A DNA stretch of 64,000 nucleotides from Diphasiastrum complanatum (lineage: Eukaryota; Streptophyta; Lycopodiopsida; Lycopodiales; Lycopodiaceae), in NCBI GenBank assembly GCA_029204225.1, contig CM055110.1, positions 36,390,035 through 36,454,034 of the forward strand. Direction: 5' to 3'. Shown one piece after another: positions 36,123 through 49,480 of this stretch. Below the pieces are notes generated by a model, which was given only the letters and a program-made list of their open reading frames with translations, had not been told where the DNA came from and made no database searches. Position 1 is the first letter of the stretch. Each line of letters starts with the position of its first letter. The position numbers were made by a program, and so were the translations under genes.

Positions 36123-39000
36123 TGCTTTACGGCTCCCTTACAGGCGATTGCAGAACCACCTTGGGATTTCTTCTGATCAAATTTCAACATAGAGATCCCT
36201 TTCTGTAAGGTATGAGTGACTTCTCAGCCAACATAATAAAAGTTAGCCAATATCATGAATTTAATACATTACTTCTGCAAGGAAGATAATAGATGGATAG
36301 CATACACTAAGAGTCATTTGAATCCAGTGCCAGGGAATCTGCATTATCGAAACTGTCTCTCTGACTTTAAAAACAAGGTTACATATCATTTCATCTTGTC
36401 TCATGATAGATTAGAAAACTTCCACCTGATCATCCTGGGTCATGAAATATACCCTGCAGGCATTTACCGTTTTCTTGCAAGTAAATTAAAAAAGAAAATC
36501 AACAGGATTTCATCTGGACTGAAATCTAAATTTGATTGTTGAGATAAAATATTAGTTAGGGCATTAACTAAGCTAATTTCAGTTTTTAAGTGCAAGTCAT
36601 GCGTTTAGCCACTTTATATTTCCTATTGAAGATCATTTCGCCCTCGAAACTACGAAGAAAATGTGACCAATACGTAAACTCATGCAAATCACTTTGTTCT
36701 CAATAATAATTGAAGAACGTTAAGAGGCAAAGGTCAAAACTGTACAAGTTTCTAAGCTCTATGGAAAGAGACTTTCCAGATCATGACAGGTCATAGATGC
36801 ACGAATATCTCTATTGAACCCAGACAGTACTTTGGTGTGAGCAAGCCTAAGTGGGTAACCCTGCCCCTTGACCACTCATACTAAGGTCATTGTTTGACTG
36901 AATTGATTCGCAAAGACAAAAGCCATCCCAATGAGGCGCTTTGATAGAGAGTATAAGAAGCTTTCATTGAATTGAGGAACCTGGAGGCCAGACAACATTG
37001 TGACAACAGTGACTCACAAGCAATACTCCAGGTTTTAGAGAGTATTGGCAAGCTCTTATCCACGCCAATGGCTATCATAGCACACTAGGCAACTTTCTGG
37101 ACATGGGCAATTCTAAGAAACCCATATCGGATAACAGAGTAGAAAGAACTCTGTTTAATCATCGTGTCTTGCGTAGGAGGTTGCGTAGGAGGGACTCTTT
37201 CAAACTCCTCCCAATAAAAACATTCTATATGCATCCTAGACCATTACTGGCTTCTATGCTTATTTTGGTACGTAGGAGGATGTCCTTCTCAGCAAGATCA
37301 CTTCACATGTGCAGAAAAGAATATGGACAAACTTAAGCATGGAAAGGAAAAAGGTAAGCAGAGCAATGACTATTCTTTGGATGCAGCCATTGGCACCTTC
37401 TTTGTTGTGCATGATTTCAGTATACCCTTGACCCTAGTTCATGTCACCAACTAAGTTATGCTAGGCCTTGGCTGATCACAATGAGTTGATCCCAGCATGA
37501 CCCTAGTCAGTTGGGTAGTTAACATCCTTCACCCCCCTTAAAAACGTTTCTATCCTAAAAAATGAAGTATCTTAGAACAAGTCATTCATAAGCTCTTCTA
37601 AGAATCAGCATACTGACAATCCTCAACCAATGTGAACAATTACTCGGAATGAATGTGATTGGCCGGTCATCATCCGTTCTAATAAGGAGTACAGTTTGCC
37701 TTCGCTGACTCTTACAAGCTTTTAAAGACCTTCAATATGACTGTCAGAAGTCCTCCAGTCTGCTGTTCAACTATTTTGGAAATTAAAAAAAACACCCTGC
37801 TACAAAATAACATGGGAATGAAGGCTTCTCTTTCTACATTACTGTTATCTTGGAAGGCCGAAGTCCTCCATTTACTCTTCATGTGGAACTAAAGTGGTAA
37901 GATAGTTTTAAAGGATGCAGAGAAGTTGCTTTGTTTTGCATTCCATTTTCAAGTAGTGCTTGCAAACTTCTGACTTTCTAATCGTTGAGTTTGACCCCCA
38001 ACAAACTACAAGAGCGATAATTGCTTATCCGAGCAATCTGGAAGAAAGTCTCAAACAAGCACTTTGCAGGTCAACAAATCAGTGATATGATCCAATATCC
38101 TTACAGGATTTAAATTTGCTTCGTTTCCAGCCTGCCGTCAATCTGATTCCCGATCAGAAGCCATTCCACAAGAAATTCTAGAGAGCTCGCTTCCACGATT
38201 TCATTCAAATGGTTGTGAATCACTCTGGCCTATCGATAAAGCATCTCCTCATAAAAATGAGTTGAGTACACCGGAGAGAAACGACCGAACTTACTATCGG
38301 TAATACAAAAACATACATCATATAGAAATCTTCAAGTTGCTAGAATGAAACTTTTCCATCTTCTCAGTGTTTGACATTGTCAAAGGTACACATAATCTAT
38401 GCAACGGTGCAAAATGAGTAAAAACGGAATAGATTGAGCTGATGATACTTGTAAAACATAAATGATCTTCAGCTAATAGCATCAATCTGCCTTAATAAAA
38501 AAATCAAAGACTCATCATAGCAAAATCAATACTCACACGCGCAAGTTCCACCCATCTCCAGAAGCACGAAATGTACGATATATGAATCCATGCCACTGAT
38601 CTTCCACTACAGTACAACAGTGAAATCAGTGATGAGAGGCTATGGATTGAAAGCAAAATCTTATCACTTGCACGAGAGACTCAAAACCCATCTCATAAAA
38701 AGACTGTGCGAAATAACCCAACTCGCGATCCATCAAGAAACGAACCAAAAAAGGAGGAATTGGGATGGAATTGCGTCTGTCAGTGCTGCTGTACAGACAG
38801 CGCAGGCAGGCAGCCAGGAACACTCAAGACGCCAGGACGTAGGTTCGGTTCCAAGGCAAGGGCCTTCTTGGCTCGGCAGCTCAAGGCATAATGAGGACAA
38901 ACATTTCCTTGCCACCCTGCCTAAGGACACGCCACGTGCCAGGACATGAGAGGTGCTTTGTATATGTGACGTCATCTACATTCTTGGCTCATCTACTGAC
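36123..39000. promoter_or_regulatory. Upstream region of the LOTUS-like gene
   Basis: There is no convincing coding exon. A less AT-rich block at 38700-38950 on the minus side could be the first untranslated exon. Just upstream of it (in the minus sense) are a CACGTG at 38933-38938 and a perfect TGACGTCA at 38967-38974, both bZIP-type sites. If this is the promoter, the 5' UTR contains a long intron. This is inference. Confidence 0.35.
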
Positions 39001-39879
39001 TGAACAGGGTAGTCCAGACTCCAGATAAAGTTGACAGAAGAATAATGGGTTCATGAAGAGAATGAGCATTCTTCATTAGGCTTTTGTATTTTGGCATTTT
39101 CCCACTAAAACTATGGCAAAAGGCAACCATTGTTGGCTGTTTTGAGTTGTGAGTTGTAGGCCAAGATGCTCTCTCATGAAGGGATAGTCTTTCCAAGTAA
39201 CTTTCACTCACAATTTTTTTATAGATGGCAACTCCTAAATCTTCTCGAGTCCACTCATTCCTTGAGTCCCAACCACAAAATTTTCTATATATTTTATATG
39301 TCCCTCCCAAGTGCAAGCTTTGGCTTTGACAACTTTGGAAAAGTCTTCTAATTACATAGATCCATCCATCCATTTGGATCTTATATTTTCCTCCTAAGTC
39401 AAAACCTTTGCTTTGACAACTTTGGAAAAGTCTTCTAATATACACACATCCACATCCATCTTGGAACTTCTAAATTTTCCTCCCAAGTTCAAGCTTTTGC
39501 ATCTTGAGCTTGGGACAAGGCCTTGCAAAGAATTGAAACTTCGTTAGCAAGTCTTAGAAGGTTTTGACATTTTTCTTACTTCAAACAAACCCACTTTGGA
39601 AAGATCTATAAGGTACCTTGATTCAATGTCATAAATATAAACAAATGGGACATACATAACTTTGAGCTTGACATTTGTTAGTAAACATCACAACAAATTC
39701 TTGATCAGAGGGTTTTGGAAATCAATCATCTCATTTTTGACTATGTGGCTAAAGAGAATAAGAAAACATGAAATGCAACATCTCAATAATATTTGAAACT
39801 AGTTGTAACTATGAAAGTATATCTCATATCTTTCCAGCCCTTACTTTGTAAGCTCCTTCAGGGAGGTGAGCATCTACAA
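39001..39879. repeat. Short tandem repeat around 39.2-39.5 kb; otherwise nothing seen
   Basis: A unit of about 100 bp containing TTTGACAACTTTGGAAAAGT and TCTTCTAAT followed by ATCCATCC recurs at about 39325-39360 and 39411-39445, with a weaker copy near 39480-39500. The minus-strand open frame here is a product of this repeat. Confidence 0.5.
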
Positions 39880-39884
39880 TTGAA

Positions 39885-40330
39885 ACCTCAGACGTTCGAT
39901 CTCATAATAACTAACTTTGAGATCATTAGTACTACAATGATTACGTAGGCATTGAATTATCAGACAAATAATCAGTCGCGAAGAACTACAGAAACACATA
40001 CAATCTGAGACGAACCTGAACGCAATAAGAAGATAGTATTGATTTAGTCGCTCAAAATGTATGGGCGCCAACACTAACTGGATGGATGTCAACACATCAC
40101 TGCCAACTGGATGACGCATTTAAATAGCTGTTCATATTCCTACATCAAGAATTTGAAGCATGAAGATCAATCATTAAGTATTGAATAGTTAACGTTCTCT
40201 CTCTCAAGTCTGCGAGCTTGAACACTCTTAAGCATTCTACCTTCGTTCCTCAGAGTTGATTAGAGATTGCTATTGCACTTGTTGGTTATCAGTAGTTGCG
40301 CCTAATTCAGACTTATAGCTTAGAGTGTGG
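39885..40330. mobile_element. Mosaic of LTR family A pieces in opposite orientations
   Basis: 39885-40050 is family A on the minus strand (ACGTTCGATCTCATAATAAC through ACGCAATAAGAAG). It then switches to plus-strand family A at 40080-40330 (ATAGCTGTTCATATTC, AGTCTGCGAGCTTGAACAC, AGAGATTGCTATTGCAC). The plus piece keeps only a short CTCTCTCTC run where the 21.1 kb copy has a long CT array. Confidence 0.65.
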
Positions 40331-42240
40331 CTATAAAAGGATTTTGCATAGAGTCTAGATAAAAGTTGGACAAAGATTAAAATGTCGATTAATATAGTAA
40401 CTAAGGTAGCATGTTTTTCCTTTGATAATGGCTTTGTCAGAATATCAGCCAATATACTATCTATACGACAATAACTTAATTCAACATTCTTATTCTGAAT
40501 TTTCTTTCTTAGAAAATGAAATGGAACTTCAATATGCTTAGTTCTAGAGTGAGCACGTGGGTTTAGATAAAGAGTTATGTAGCTCTGATTTTTGGAATGG
40601 AGTATCATTGGTCTGATCTGCTGAAATTTTAGATCTTGGAGTAATCTTCTGAGTCATATAATCTCCTTTACTATAGAGGTGGCTGCAAGATATTCAGACT
40701 CAGTAGAGGTCAAAGAAATGCATTTCTTCTTTTGGCTGTTCTCTGAAATGGATCCTCCTGCAAGAAAACATATGTAGCCAGAGGTGGATTTTCTGGTATC
40801 CACATCTCCAATCCAATCTGAGTCAGAATAGGCCTTTCGGATTAATGCATCCTCTAAATTTCCATCATAACACAAAGCATAGCTTTGTGACTTGTATGTA
40901 CCTCAATGCTCTATAGTGTGGCGTATTGTGACAATGTGCTGACTATGCATGCAAGATCAAGTCACGTGCAGATCATGGTATACATGACCGACCCAATTAT
41001 TGACTAATAGGGATATTTGTGTATTTCTTTCGGGTCTTCTTCAGTCTTTGACACATGTCCTTCGATAGCTTGAATCCTGGATCCATGGGTGAGTCTATCA
41101 ACTTGCAAGCTTCCATGCCATACTTGTGGAATACATTGGTTAAATACTTTTCCTAGCTTATAGTGATTCTTTTGCTTGTTCTATCTCTCGTGATTTCCAT
41201 GCCGAGTAGATAATGTATTGGGCCTGAATCAATCATTTCGAATCCCTTCGATAATAGAGCTTTCATCTCATGCAATAGCTGATTTGAATTGCTGATAATC
41301 AATGAGTCATCAACATATAATGCTATTATAACATAGTTTGAGCCTCTGTATAGGAGATACACATTCGAATCTACAAAACTAGAAGTAAGTTGGTGCTACA
41401 ACAATAATCAATTTATTCTATCGAACCAAGCCCTTGGAGCTTACTTTAGCTCGTAAAGAGCTTTCTAAAACTTGCATACTTTATGCTCTTTAGCTTGAAG
41501 GACATAACCTTCTGGTTGATAGATGTAGATGTCTTCTTGTATGTATCCATTAAGGAATGTTGTCTGGACATCCATCTGGTGAATGTCCAGATCTTCTACA
41601 GCTGCAATAGCCATTAATGTTCGAACAGATTGATGTTTTACTACTAGAATGAAGGTCTTAGTGTAATCTATTTCGTAGATCTAGTTGTAATCTTTCACCA
41701 CTAGTTGAGGTTTTCATCTGGATATAGATCCATTTGGATTAATCTTCCAATTGAAAATTCACTTCGTGTTGATGATCTTCACATTCGGAGGAGGGTCGAC
41801 AAGACTCCATGTCTTATTCTTCATCAAAGAATTGCACTGAACATTCATGGTTGTATGCCACTTTGTTTGCATATGAATTCGACAAGGCTTATGCTACTAA
41901 GGTAGATTCATCGTGATTGATGAACACCTGAGGGATATATCGATGAGGTTCTTGTCGGATTTGAGCAGATCTTTGAACAATTGTCGATTGTTGAGTAGAT
42001 ATCTCTCCTTATTATGCGATTGGGATATCTTTTATTGGTGTTGGAACATTCGCAGGTCGAGGCCTATGGATGGTTAGTGGAGTTGTTGTAACAAACTCCT
42101 ACATTGGCTGCTTCTGCTTAAAATCATAGAATATTTCTTCAAAGAAGACTACATCTCCCAACTGACAAAGATTCATCATGATTTTGTGTCATAACTGATA
42201 GGCATGACATGTGTTATGACTTGCGATATACTAGTCAAAG
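40331..42240 (-). pseudogene. Copia element remnant: integrase end, RT, RNase H
   Basis: On the minus strand the integrase end reads MMNLCQLGDVVFFEEIFYDF (about 42180-42120). RT follows: a WIFNWKINPNGS block near 41740, DVQTTFLNGYIQEDIYIYQPEGY (41580-41500), and ALYVDDSLIISNSNQ with the YVDD motif near 41310. RNase H gives SDSDWIGDVDTRKSTSGYICF (about 40840-40770), SLTSTESEYLAA and the end ADILTKPLSKEKHA near 40440. Several stops and one short deletion inactivate it. Confidence 0.85.
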
Positions 42241-43919
42241 TAAGGGGAACTACTCCTCATGAGAAAATGATTCATAATAATAATTGCATACCCCTTTGGA
42301 ATCCAACCCACTATTTTGACATATGATTTATCAATGCCCTACAAACAGCCTTTTGTCTTTTTGTTCATCAACAATCTTGGAATATTGAATAGAACACTAG
42401 ATTTATAATGGGTACAACTTATGAATCCATTTTTTTGTGCTTGTTCCACTCAACTTAAGCTTATAGGGGCTTGCTAGGAATTAGGTTCAACCCAACGAAT
42501 GTCCTTGAGTTGCCCCTACATGACAAAGAAAAGTCCCAAGCCACATGCTGCATAGTGGGAACTATGTAGTTTGAAAGAAGAAAAGACCCATAGTAAACAA
42601 TGGACCAATGCAGGCCAACTACACATGTTGAGGAACCTGCCATTGTTCTCAATTATTTTACTAAGAATGTAGTAGTTTGGATCTTTCTTCTTAACAATGT
42701 TATTTTTGGTAAGTAGAAACTTACTATGTTTTCACCATTTTTGGAGGTATGCCACACCAAGTTTAAGAACTTGAAGTATAACAAAAGGTTGAGAAAAGTA
42801 ATATGTGGCCTTGATGGACTGATTTGAAGCCAAAAGTATTTGCAATGCCATTTAGAGAGAGAAAATGGGGATGTGGCTGATTGGGAGTGGAAGAGGAGAG
42901 ATAAACTAGAAGTAGGAGACCAAGTAGGAGAGAGAAGATGGTAAGAGAGTGTGTATGTTGCATATTTTCACACAATGCATATGGTATATACCAATGACAC
43001 AACCATTTTGTAGCCTTAATGTGGATAACATGACAACACATTTGCATGGGAAAAATATCATTTCTTTAGATTGGCTAAGAATATAGTCTTTTTCCTTGAA
43101 TTTGTACTAGTGTGCTTTGTTTGCACTAGCAAATTTGTGTACAGTATTCACATTGTACATCCATACCTTAGCCAAGCTAGTTTGTGGAGCACATGCTCCA
43201 ATTGTCTCTTTTCACCACACACTCGTTGGGAGGCACATGGACCTTTGTAGAAACAACAACATGTCTTATCCAACTCAACTATGATGAGCAATGACATTTC
43301 ACTTTCCCACTTGAGGAATGTGTGAAAATACCAAAATTTGTTACTTGATTATTAATACAAGACCCTTTTTTTAATTTTGATATATGCATTAATTACTTTG
43401 ATTATCTAACATTGCATCAAAGATTCACTTGAATAATCACAATGTTTAGAAGATTATATTCATGATAGAACACCTTAAATCTCCAAACGTGAATTGTTGA
43501 TGTCGTTGCAAAGTTATTGCACTTGATAATCAATGCAATATATAGTAGTCAAGTCAATGGATTTAGATTCAAACTGTGTTGTGAAACATTGGTGTACAAT
43601 GTCATAACCTTAAGTGATGGTGATTGATTCTAATTTTTGTACAAGTACATATCTCGCATTAATTGCACATGTCTATTTAGTTCTGAGGCATTGTAATAAT
43701 GCCACTAATGTCTCATGTGCATGTAGGTGGAATTAGAGATATTTGAAAATACAATAAAAAATGAACGTATCAAGTGTGTGACAATCAATAAGAAGCATTA
43801 ATGAATGATGCCAATATTGTCACTTACCTATAGGAAGATCTTATTTATGATACTACATATAACCTAAAATTTGATCACTCTAAGTCTATTTCTACACATA
43901 CATGTTTGCATAGATATAT

Positions 43920-43920
<1 letters not shown>
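42241..43920. other. No gene recognised
   Basis: AT-rich intergenic sequence. I see no supported transposon protein. Short repeated words only. Confidence 0.4.
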
Positions 43921-43921
<1 letters not shown>

Positions 43922-43998
<77 letters not shown>

Positions 43999-44018
43999 TG
44001 TGTGTGTGTGTGTGTGTG
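43922..44018. repeat. (AC)n meeting (GT)n: palindromic dinucleotide tract
   Basis: About 74 bp of alternating AC is followed after CACGTG by about 25 bp of alternating GT, so the 3' quarter is an inverted repeat of the preceding part. Alternating purine-pyrimidine sequence can form Z-DNA, and the junction could extrude a hairpin. Confidence 0.95.
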
Positions 44019-44829
44019 TGCATGTGGTGTGCGTAACATAGTGTTGAAAATTTGTTGACAGTGTAGCTGAGGGAGCAATTGTTTGAGCCGATTGTTGAAG
44101 GACTATAATCCAAGAATTCTAAAATAGTGAAGCAAGTGGAAGTATGTGATCCTATATTGGGCTACTTCCATTTCTAGAGAGACCAACATCTTCTTCTTTC
44201 CAATTTCTATTTATTTTCTTGGAAACTTATGTTGCAAAAGTGTCCACTCGGGGGGTTTGTGTGAAAATTCACATGTGTGGGAATGCCCTAAAGTGTGTGA
44301 TTGATCCCCTAAGCAAGCTTGTGCATTGTTGATGGATTCTAGACTGATTTCCAAGATCTAGATACAAAAACCAAGGCATAGAGGCAAAGATGGATGCATT
44401 TGTTGATGACCAAAGTACATACACATGAGAGGAAGTGCTTCTTGAAAAACTAATCAAAATCAGGCTCCTCTCCTTGGGTAGAGAGAGAATAGAACTAATT
44501 TAACTCGGGTAGAGAGAGAAGATTGAACAAGCAAGTCTCACCATACAAAGATTGACTCAAAAACTCAACTTACATAATGATCATAAGGAGAAGTACATAT
44601 AGAGTTTGTGGAGATCCCTCCTTGCATGCTATTGGACCCTAATCATAGGCTCTTCAATTCTATTTGACCCCTAACCATAGCCTCCTCAATTCTATTGGAC
44701 CCCTAATCATCACCTCCTTAATCTTATTGGACCCCTCTTGAAGAGTTCTTAATTCCTACTAGACCCCTTGACCAAAATCGATATCGCTCATCAAATTACT
44801 TCATTACAAGTGTCAAAATCATATTCATG
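44019..44829. other. No gene recognised; short tandem repeat
   Basis: At about 44630-44770 a unit of 35-45 bp containing CTATTGGACCCCTAATCAT and CCTCCTTAAT repeats four times. Otherwise nothing is supported. Confidence 0.45.
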
Positions 44830-45260
44830 TCCCTATCTAGCTCGAAATTGCATCATGACTCACTTTTGTAGGGACGAATGTTTCACGACAGGAGAGAAGG
44901 TCTCAGAATAATCAATACCATATCTCTGAGAAAATCCCTTCACTACGAGTTTTCTACCCCACCATAATTCGTGTGGTGTCATGTGAGGAACACCAGACTT
45001 TCCTGTTCTGCTCTGAATGTAAGCAGCTGTAGCTACACTCTTGGAGCTTTCGAGTAGGCCATCATGCATCTGGAAGCTTCCATTAGAGTCCTGTTCTTTC
45101 TTTCTACAACACCGTTGTGCTGCGGTGTGTAAGATGCAGTCCTTTCATGAATAATACCATGATCATTGCAAAAGTCAGTGAATCGATTCAAGATGTATTC
45201 TCCACCTCGATCTGTTCTGATCTGCTTCACTTTATCACCAGTGCATCTCTCTGCCCAATT
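44830..45260 (-). pseudogene. Copia fragment: integrase core fused to RT piece
   Basis: The minus strand from 45230 reads IRTDRGGEYILNRFTDFCND and TPQHNGVVERKNRTLMEASR, the integrase catalytic core. It then passes to AAYIQSRTGKSGVPHMTPHELWWGRK and jumps directly to RT (KLVVKGFSQRYGIDYSETFSP) at 44960-44890, skipping the linker. Frame is lost near 45060. It belongs to the element with the primer site at 45396 and LTR at 45409-45951. Confidence 0.85.
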
Positions 45261-45395
45261 TAGATCTGGGATTGTATGCTGCTAATTGAAGTCATTGCTC
45301 CTGAATTTGTGTTCTCACTTGTTAATGGTTCTTTGTTTGAATGCTCAACCTCCTGGATCTGATAGCTTTTCGGCTATGTCAGACTATGACAAGGT

Positions 45396-45409
45396 GGCTT
45401 TGATACCAC
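45396..45409 (-). other. Primer-binding site, initiator Met-tRNA (minus)
   Basis: On the minus strand TGGTATCAAAGCC follows TTTCCATCAG. It differs from the usual site by one base (CAAAG for CAGAG). It ties the copia fragment at 44.8-45.3 kb to the LTR on its other side. Confidence 0.7.
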
Positions 45410-45951
45410 TGATGGAAATCTCGATGTGTGCAATTGTGCAAATTCAAAATTCCAGTAGAATTCTAGTAACGAACTGATAGAAATCTCTTGAACGATTCGC
45501 GAACATTTTGCGAAACTGTTCACAAATGCTAATCAATGGATTGTACTTTTAAACATGGATGCTTAAGAATAATATACAAAAGCTTGAAGCTAGAAATCGC
45601 AATTTCACCAAGTCTTTCAGATTTTTAAATAATCAAATGAGCTCTCAAAGAGCATATATATAATGCTCGAGCTCAGATCTCACACGTGTGAGATGCCTCT
45701 CATCATGTCATATCTTGCTATTTTAACACTGGTCCAATCATAGCATACTTCCTACAAGACTTAGAAAGTTAATAGGTTGACTTAACACATGAAATTTTGA
45801 TGAAAGGTCTAATCTAATGATGACAAATGGACCTATTGGAATTAAGCATGTCCTTCACGTGTGGGAATAGCCTCCACACATGTGGAATCCACCTATGTAC
45901 AAATTTACAAGGCTTAATTAAACTAATATTTTGCAATTTTTGCATCTTTCA
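45409..45951 (-). mobile_element. LTR (related to family D), minus orientation, about 540 bp
   Basis: On the minus strand it starts TGAAAGATGCAAAAATTGC and ends TTTCCATCA next to the primer site. The first 150 bp carry the CCACATGTGTGGAGGC and CACACGTGTGAG palindromes typical of family D. The rest has diverged. Confidence 0.6.
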
Positions 45952-46253
45952 GAATTTTCTATATTAACGTAGTATTTAATAGCTAAGAATTAAAAAAAAC
46001 CATATTTGAAAAGTAGAATGTGAATTTTGATATTCAGGCATGACCAAAACACTTTTAGTTTATTTGAGTAGTATCCTAACAATGAGATACATAATTAAAA
46101 ACAAAAAAACCTCTGAAAACTAAAAAATGAAACCCTACACAATAAAACATATAGAAAACCTACTAATTTAGAGTAGGTAGGCTCATCACTTGTGAAATGT
46201 TTGTAGGTTCTCAAATGTACAAATGCCTCAAGGGCCTGTTGACTTTGAGCAAA

Positions 46254-46256
<3 letters not shown>

Positions 46257-46321
<65 letters not shown>
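46257..46321. repeat. (GA)n microsatellite, about 65 bp
   Basis: Perfect GA dinucleotides. Open frames across it are artefacts. Confidence 0.97.
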
Positions 46322-46325
<4 letters not shown>

Positions 46326-46439
46326 CTTAGCATGAGTAGGCTCATAACCTCTAAAGGATCAAAATCAATACAACTTTAAAAATAATTAATTAGGCTTTTT
46401 CCTATGAGCAATTGGATTCTCATGAGCATTGTCCATGAT

Positions 46440-46800
46440 TATGTTTATCTAAGTTTCAATAATCTTACTGGCATAATAAATTGGCTAACCATAGCTCTTT
46501 TGTTGGCATTATAATTGAATTTAAGTATAGTTTGAGTGGGGTGGCCTCGACCATTTTCTTGAGAATGGTACAAAGTATCGTGTTTGATGATTTTGCTTGT
46601 CCATTATAGCATGAGTAATAGGGCATACTTTTTGGATGGACAACCATATATGAATATAAGAAGTGAGTGATGGTTTCAATTAGAAAACGAGTACCACAAT
46701 TCCTTACTAGTTTTGAGGGGCAGCCAAAACAAACAAGCATATTTTCGTATATGATTTTAGCAGTAGAGGTAGTGTCAGCTTGGAAAAAGTAGTATTATGT
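46440..46800 (-). pseudogene. Ty3/gypsy integrase fragment
   Basis: The minus-strand frame from 46740 reads VCFGCPSKLVRNCGTRF, then HPKSMPYYSCYNGQAKSSN, then ILKKMVEATP. These match the gypsy integrase blocks FGxPxxLVxDxGTHF and STPYYPQxNGQAESSNK. Here the catalytic Asp of the LVxD motif is Asn, and later residues are eroded, so it is dead. Confidence 0.75.
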
Positions 46801-48889
46801 GTATGAGTTGGTCAATGGAGTTTCTGTAGAAGTCACTCATCAAATGAAACAAGAACGTTGTAGTATACCTCAAAGGCATTGCCACAAATTTAACAAATAA
46901 TTTGATTGTATAGGACTAGATGCAAGGTAATTAGCTATTTTTAAATCCTAGTTGTCTTGTCTTGGAACCATGGCGTAATGAATATCATTTTTTTTTATCT
47001 CAATGATTAAACTTTAGTGTGTGCATGAGTAGAGATATGATATCAATAAATAAAATGTAGAAAATGATTTTCAGTTCATTTGATAATAGTTGTTGGTGAT
47101 GACGTTGGTTCAGCATGTGGATTGCGAAATTGGGCATGCATGCGAAAAAGGGAGACATTACTTTTTTGCTATTTATGACTTGCATAGAGAGGTGCATCTA
47201 AAGCTCGGGCATGCACGCTAGAAAAAGATGACATGATTTTTTTTACTATTGACGATTTGCATATAGAGGTGCATGTAAAGGACTAAATTCTTTCAATAAA
47301 CTTCTTAGCAATGCATCAAATCTTTTTGTCCACATGTCTTTATGATTTAAAACATTAATTTTAATGGCATGCACCCAACTACATATTTAGGCATGTTTGC
47401 ATGCCAATTCACACACAAAAGAATTATTGTCTTTGTTAACCTATCAATTCATAATTTGAAAGCTTATTTTATTTCTTTTATAAATTTATAAAACATTAGG
47501 AACACATATTGAGCCTATTATGATTAACAGATTAAGCACAACCAACCCAAAGGGTTGAGAGTAAATGCAGAGTCAAGAAAAAAGGAAAGAATTTGTTAAT
47601 GTCATTTTGTTGTAAAAAAACTACAATGTACCAATGTTGTAAAATTGTGTACTATGGATAACACCATGTAGATAATCAAGGTAATAATTGCCATGAAAAT
47701 CTAAATCCCTTAGCTCTTCACACTAAAGCTTAGTCTTTCCCATGTCTCTCAAAAGCCATGAATGGTGGATTTAAGTTGTGTGCCAAAATTCCATGAGTGC
47801 AAATCCTATTTGAACATGTAGTTAATGTTTAAGCTTGTTTAAATGCCAATATGAGTGAAAACATATACCATGCAAAGATGACATTTTAGACAAAACTAAT
47901 ATGCTAAACAATCAAGCAAAAATCGCAAAAAATATAGACAAACTTTACGATAATAATGTCATTAGTGTATACTTATGGATTCAACAACACAAAGGTAAGT
48001 TCTTTCAATATATATATCATGACGTATAAAAAAGACGACCATTTATCCTTGGCATATAGATGAGCTACCAAATAAAACATTGTTGAAATATGGTGATAAT
48101 TGTCTACTGACATGTGGTCACATTTGATAAAAACAAAATTGTAAGTACCAAGTTTGTATATTTACATTATAATTTCATGGTATTTGTGTTCATAAAATTT
48201 GATACATATGCAAAATCTTCTTAACCATTGCATCTTTGTTTGTATGTGTTGAATAGATCTATCAATAATAATAGGCTCAATATGTATGTGGTCTTCTAGA
48301 CCATACGAGCACCAATACCTACACAAAACAAAGCAAGACAATATGTTATTGCAAGAATTCTTGGTGGAAGCATATTTCAAAATTATTGTTTGCCCTAAAA
48401 CCTAAGCCATAAGATCTAAATTTATTACTATAAATGACAAGATTCAAAAATTAAAGAATAGCTAGAGTAGTTCAGCTCTTTGTAACCATTTCATAGGCGA
48501 CATCCACTTTGAACTTTTTGAAAATATGCTTGTGCTCATGAAAGTCGTGTTCAAAATAACAAAAGTACCTGAATGTATTGAAAATAAGTTTGTAACTTTG
48601 AAAATAACTCCAAGAAGAAGTCTAGAATGATGAAGGAGCAAATGCCACATAGGATGAGAAAAAAAGTCTAAATAAATCAAACAATATTGTTTATCTGTTT
48701 GCCCACACCACTCCCAAAGCCTATACCACTTCTAATGTTTTAACCAACTTGTCTACAGTTATGGTTAAGCAAACCAAGTATTGTTATGAACATGTTGACC
48801 AAAAAAAAGAGAAATGACATGGGGACCCATTTTTTTTTAATGTTTTCACTTTTTTTTAAAAAAAATATCATTATTTAAAATGCTTTTAG
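46801..48889. other. No gene recognised
   Basis: Two kilobases of AT-rich DNA with no supported protein, RNA or repeat larger than short words. Confidence 0.4.
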
Positions 48890-49480
48890 GTGCGGTGCAT
48901 CTGTGGTCTAGATACTATTTAGGTGTGGTGTAGTTGCGGTTCAAATGCGGTTGAATGCGGTGTACAGTTGCGATTCAAATGCGGTTGCTACGGTTTACAA
49001 CTGTGGTCCAAATGTGGTTGCTACGGTTTACAGATGTGGTCTGTTGGGGTTCATGTGGATCGTCGGATATAACTCAAAAACCCATCGGATATAGATCGTC
49101 GGGTCTTGCTCGCGTTGGATGCAAATGTCAGATGCAGAATGGGAATGCACTGTTGGATGTGATCTGTTGGTTGTAACTGCTGGTTACATGTGGGAATGCA
49201 CTATCTGATGTAAATTAGGTGCAGTTGTCGGATGCAAATGCAAATTGAGTGTTAGATGTAAAATTCACACTCGTCGGATGGAAATGATTGTCGGATGCAA
49301 TTGGAATGTAGTGTCGGATGCAAACAGAATGCAATGTCGGATGCAAACTTGTTGGATGCAATCTGTCAGATGCAAGTGGAATGTAATGTCGGATGCAATC
49401 TGTCAGATGCAAATGTGTTAGATGCAAACTGTCGGATGCAAGTGGAATGCAAAGTTGTCGGATGCAAATGGGCACAGAGG
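48890..49480. repeat. GATGCAA/TGCGGT minisatellite inside copia RNase H
   Basis: The first 150 bp repeat GTGCGGTT-CAAATGCGGTTG words; from about 49060 the unit becomes TCGGATGCAA plus a variable TGGAATGCA spacer, repeated more than a dozen times. It abuts copia RNase H at DVDNRKPS (49480), so the array has replaced or grown in the 3' end of that gene. Confidence 0.8.

Noticed and set aside
36887-38975. Additional coding exons upstream of the LOTUS-like gene
   Set aside because: Short open frames have no domain resemblance and no splice sites in phase with the ATG at 36122, which has an upstream in-frame stop.
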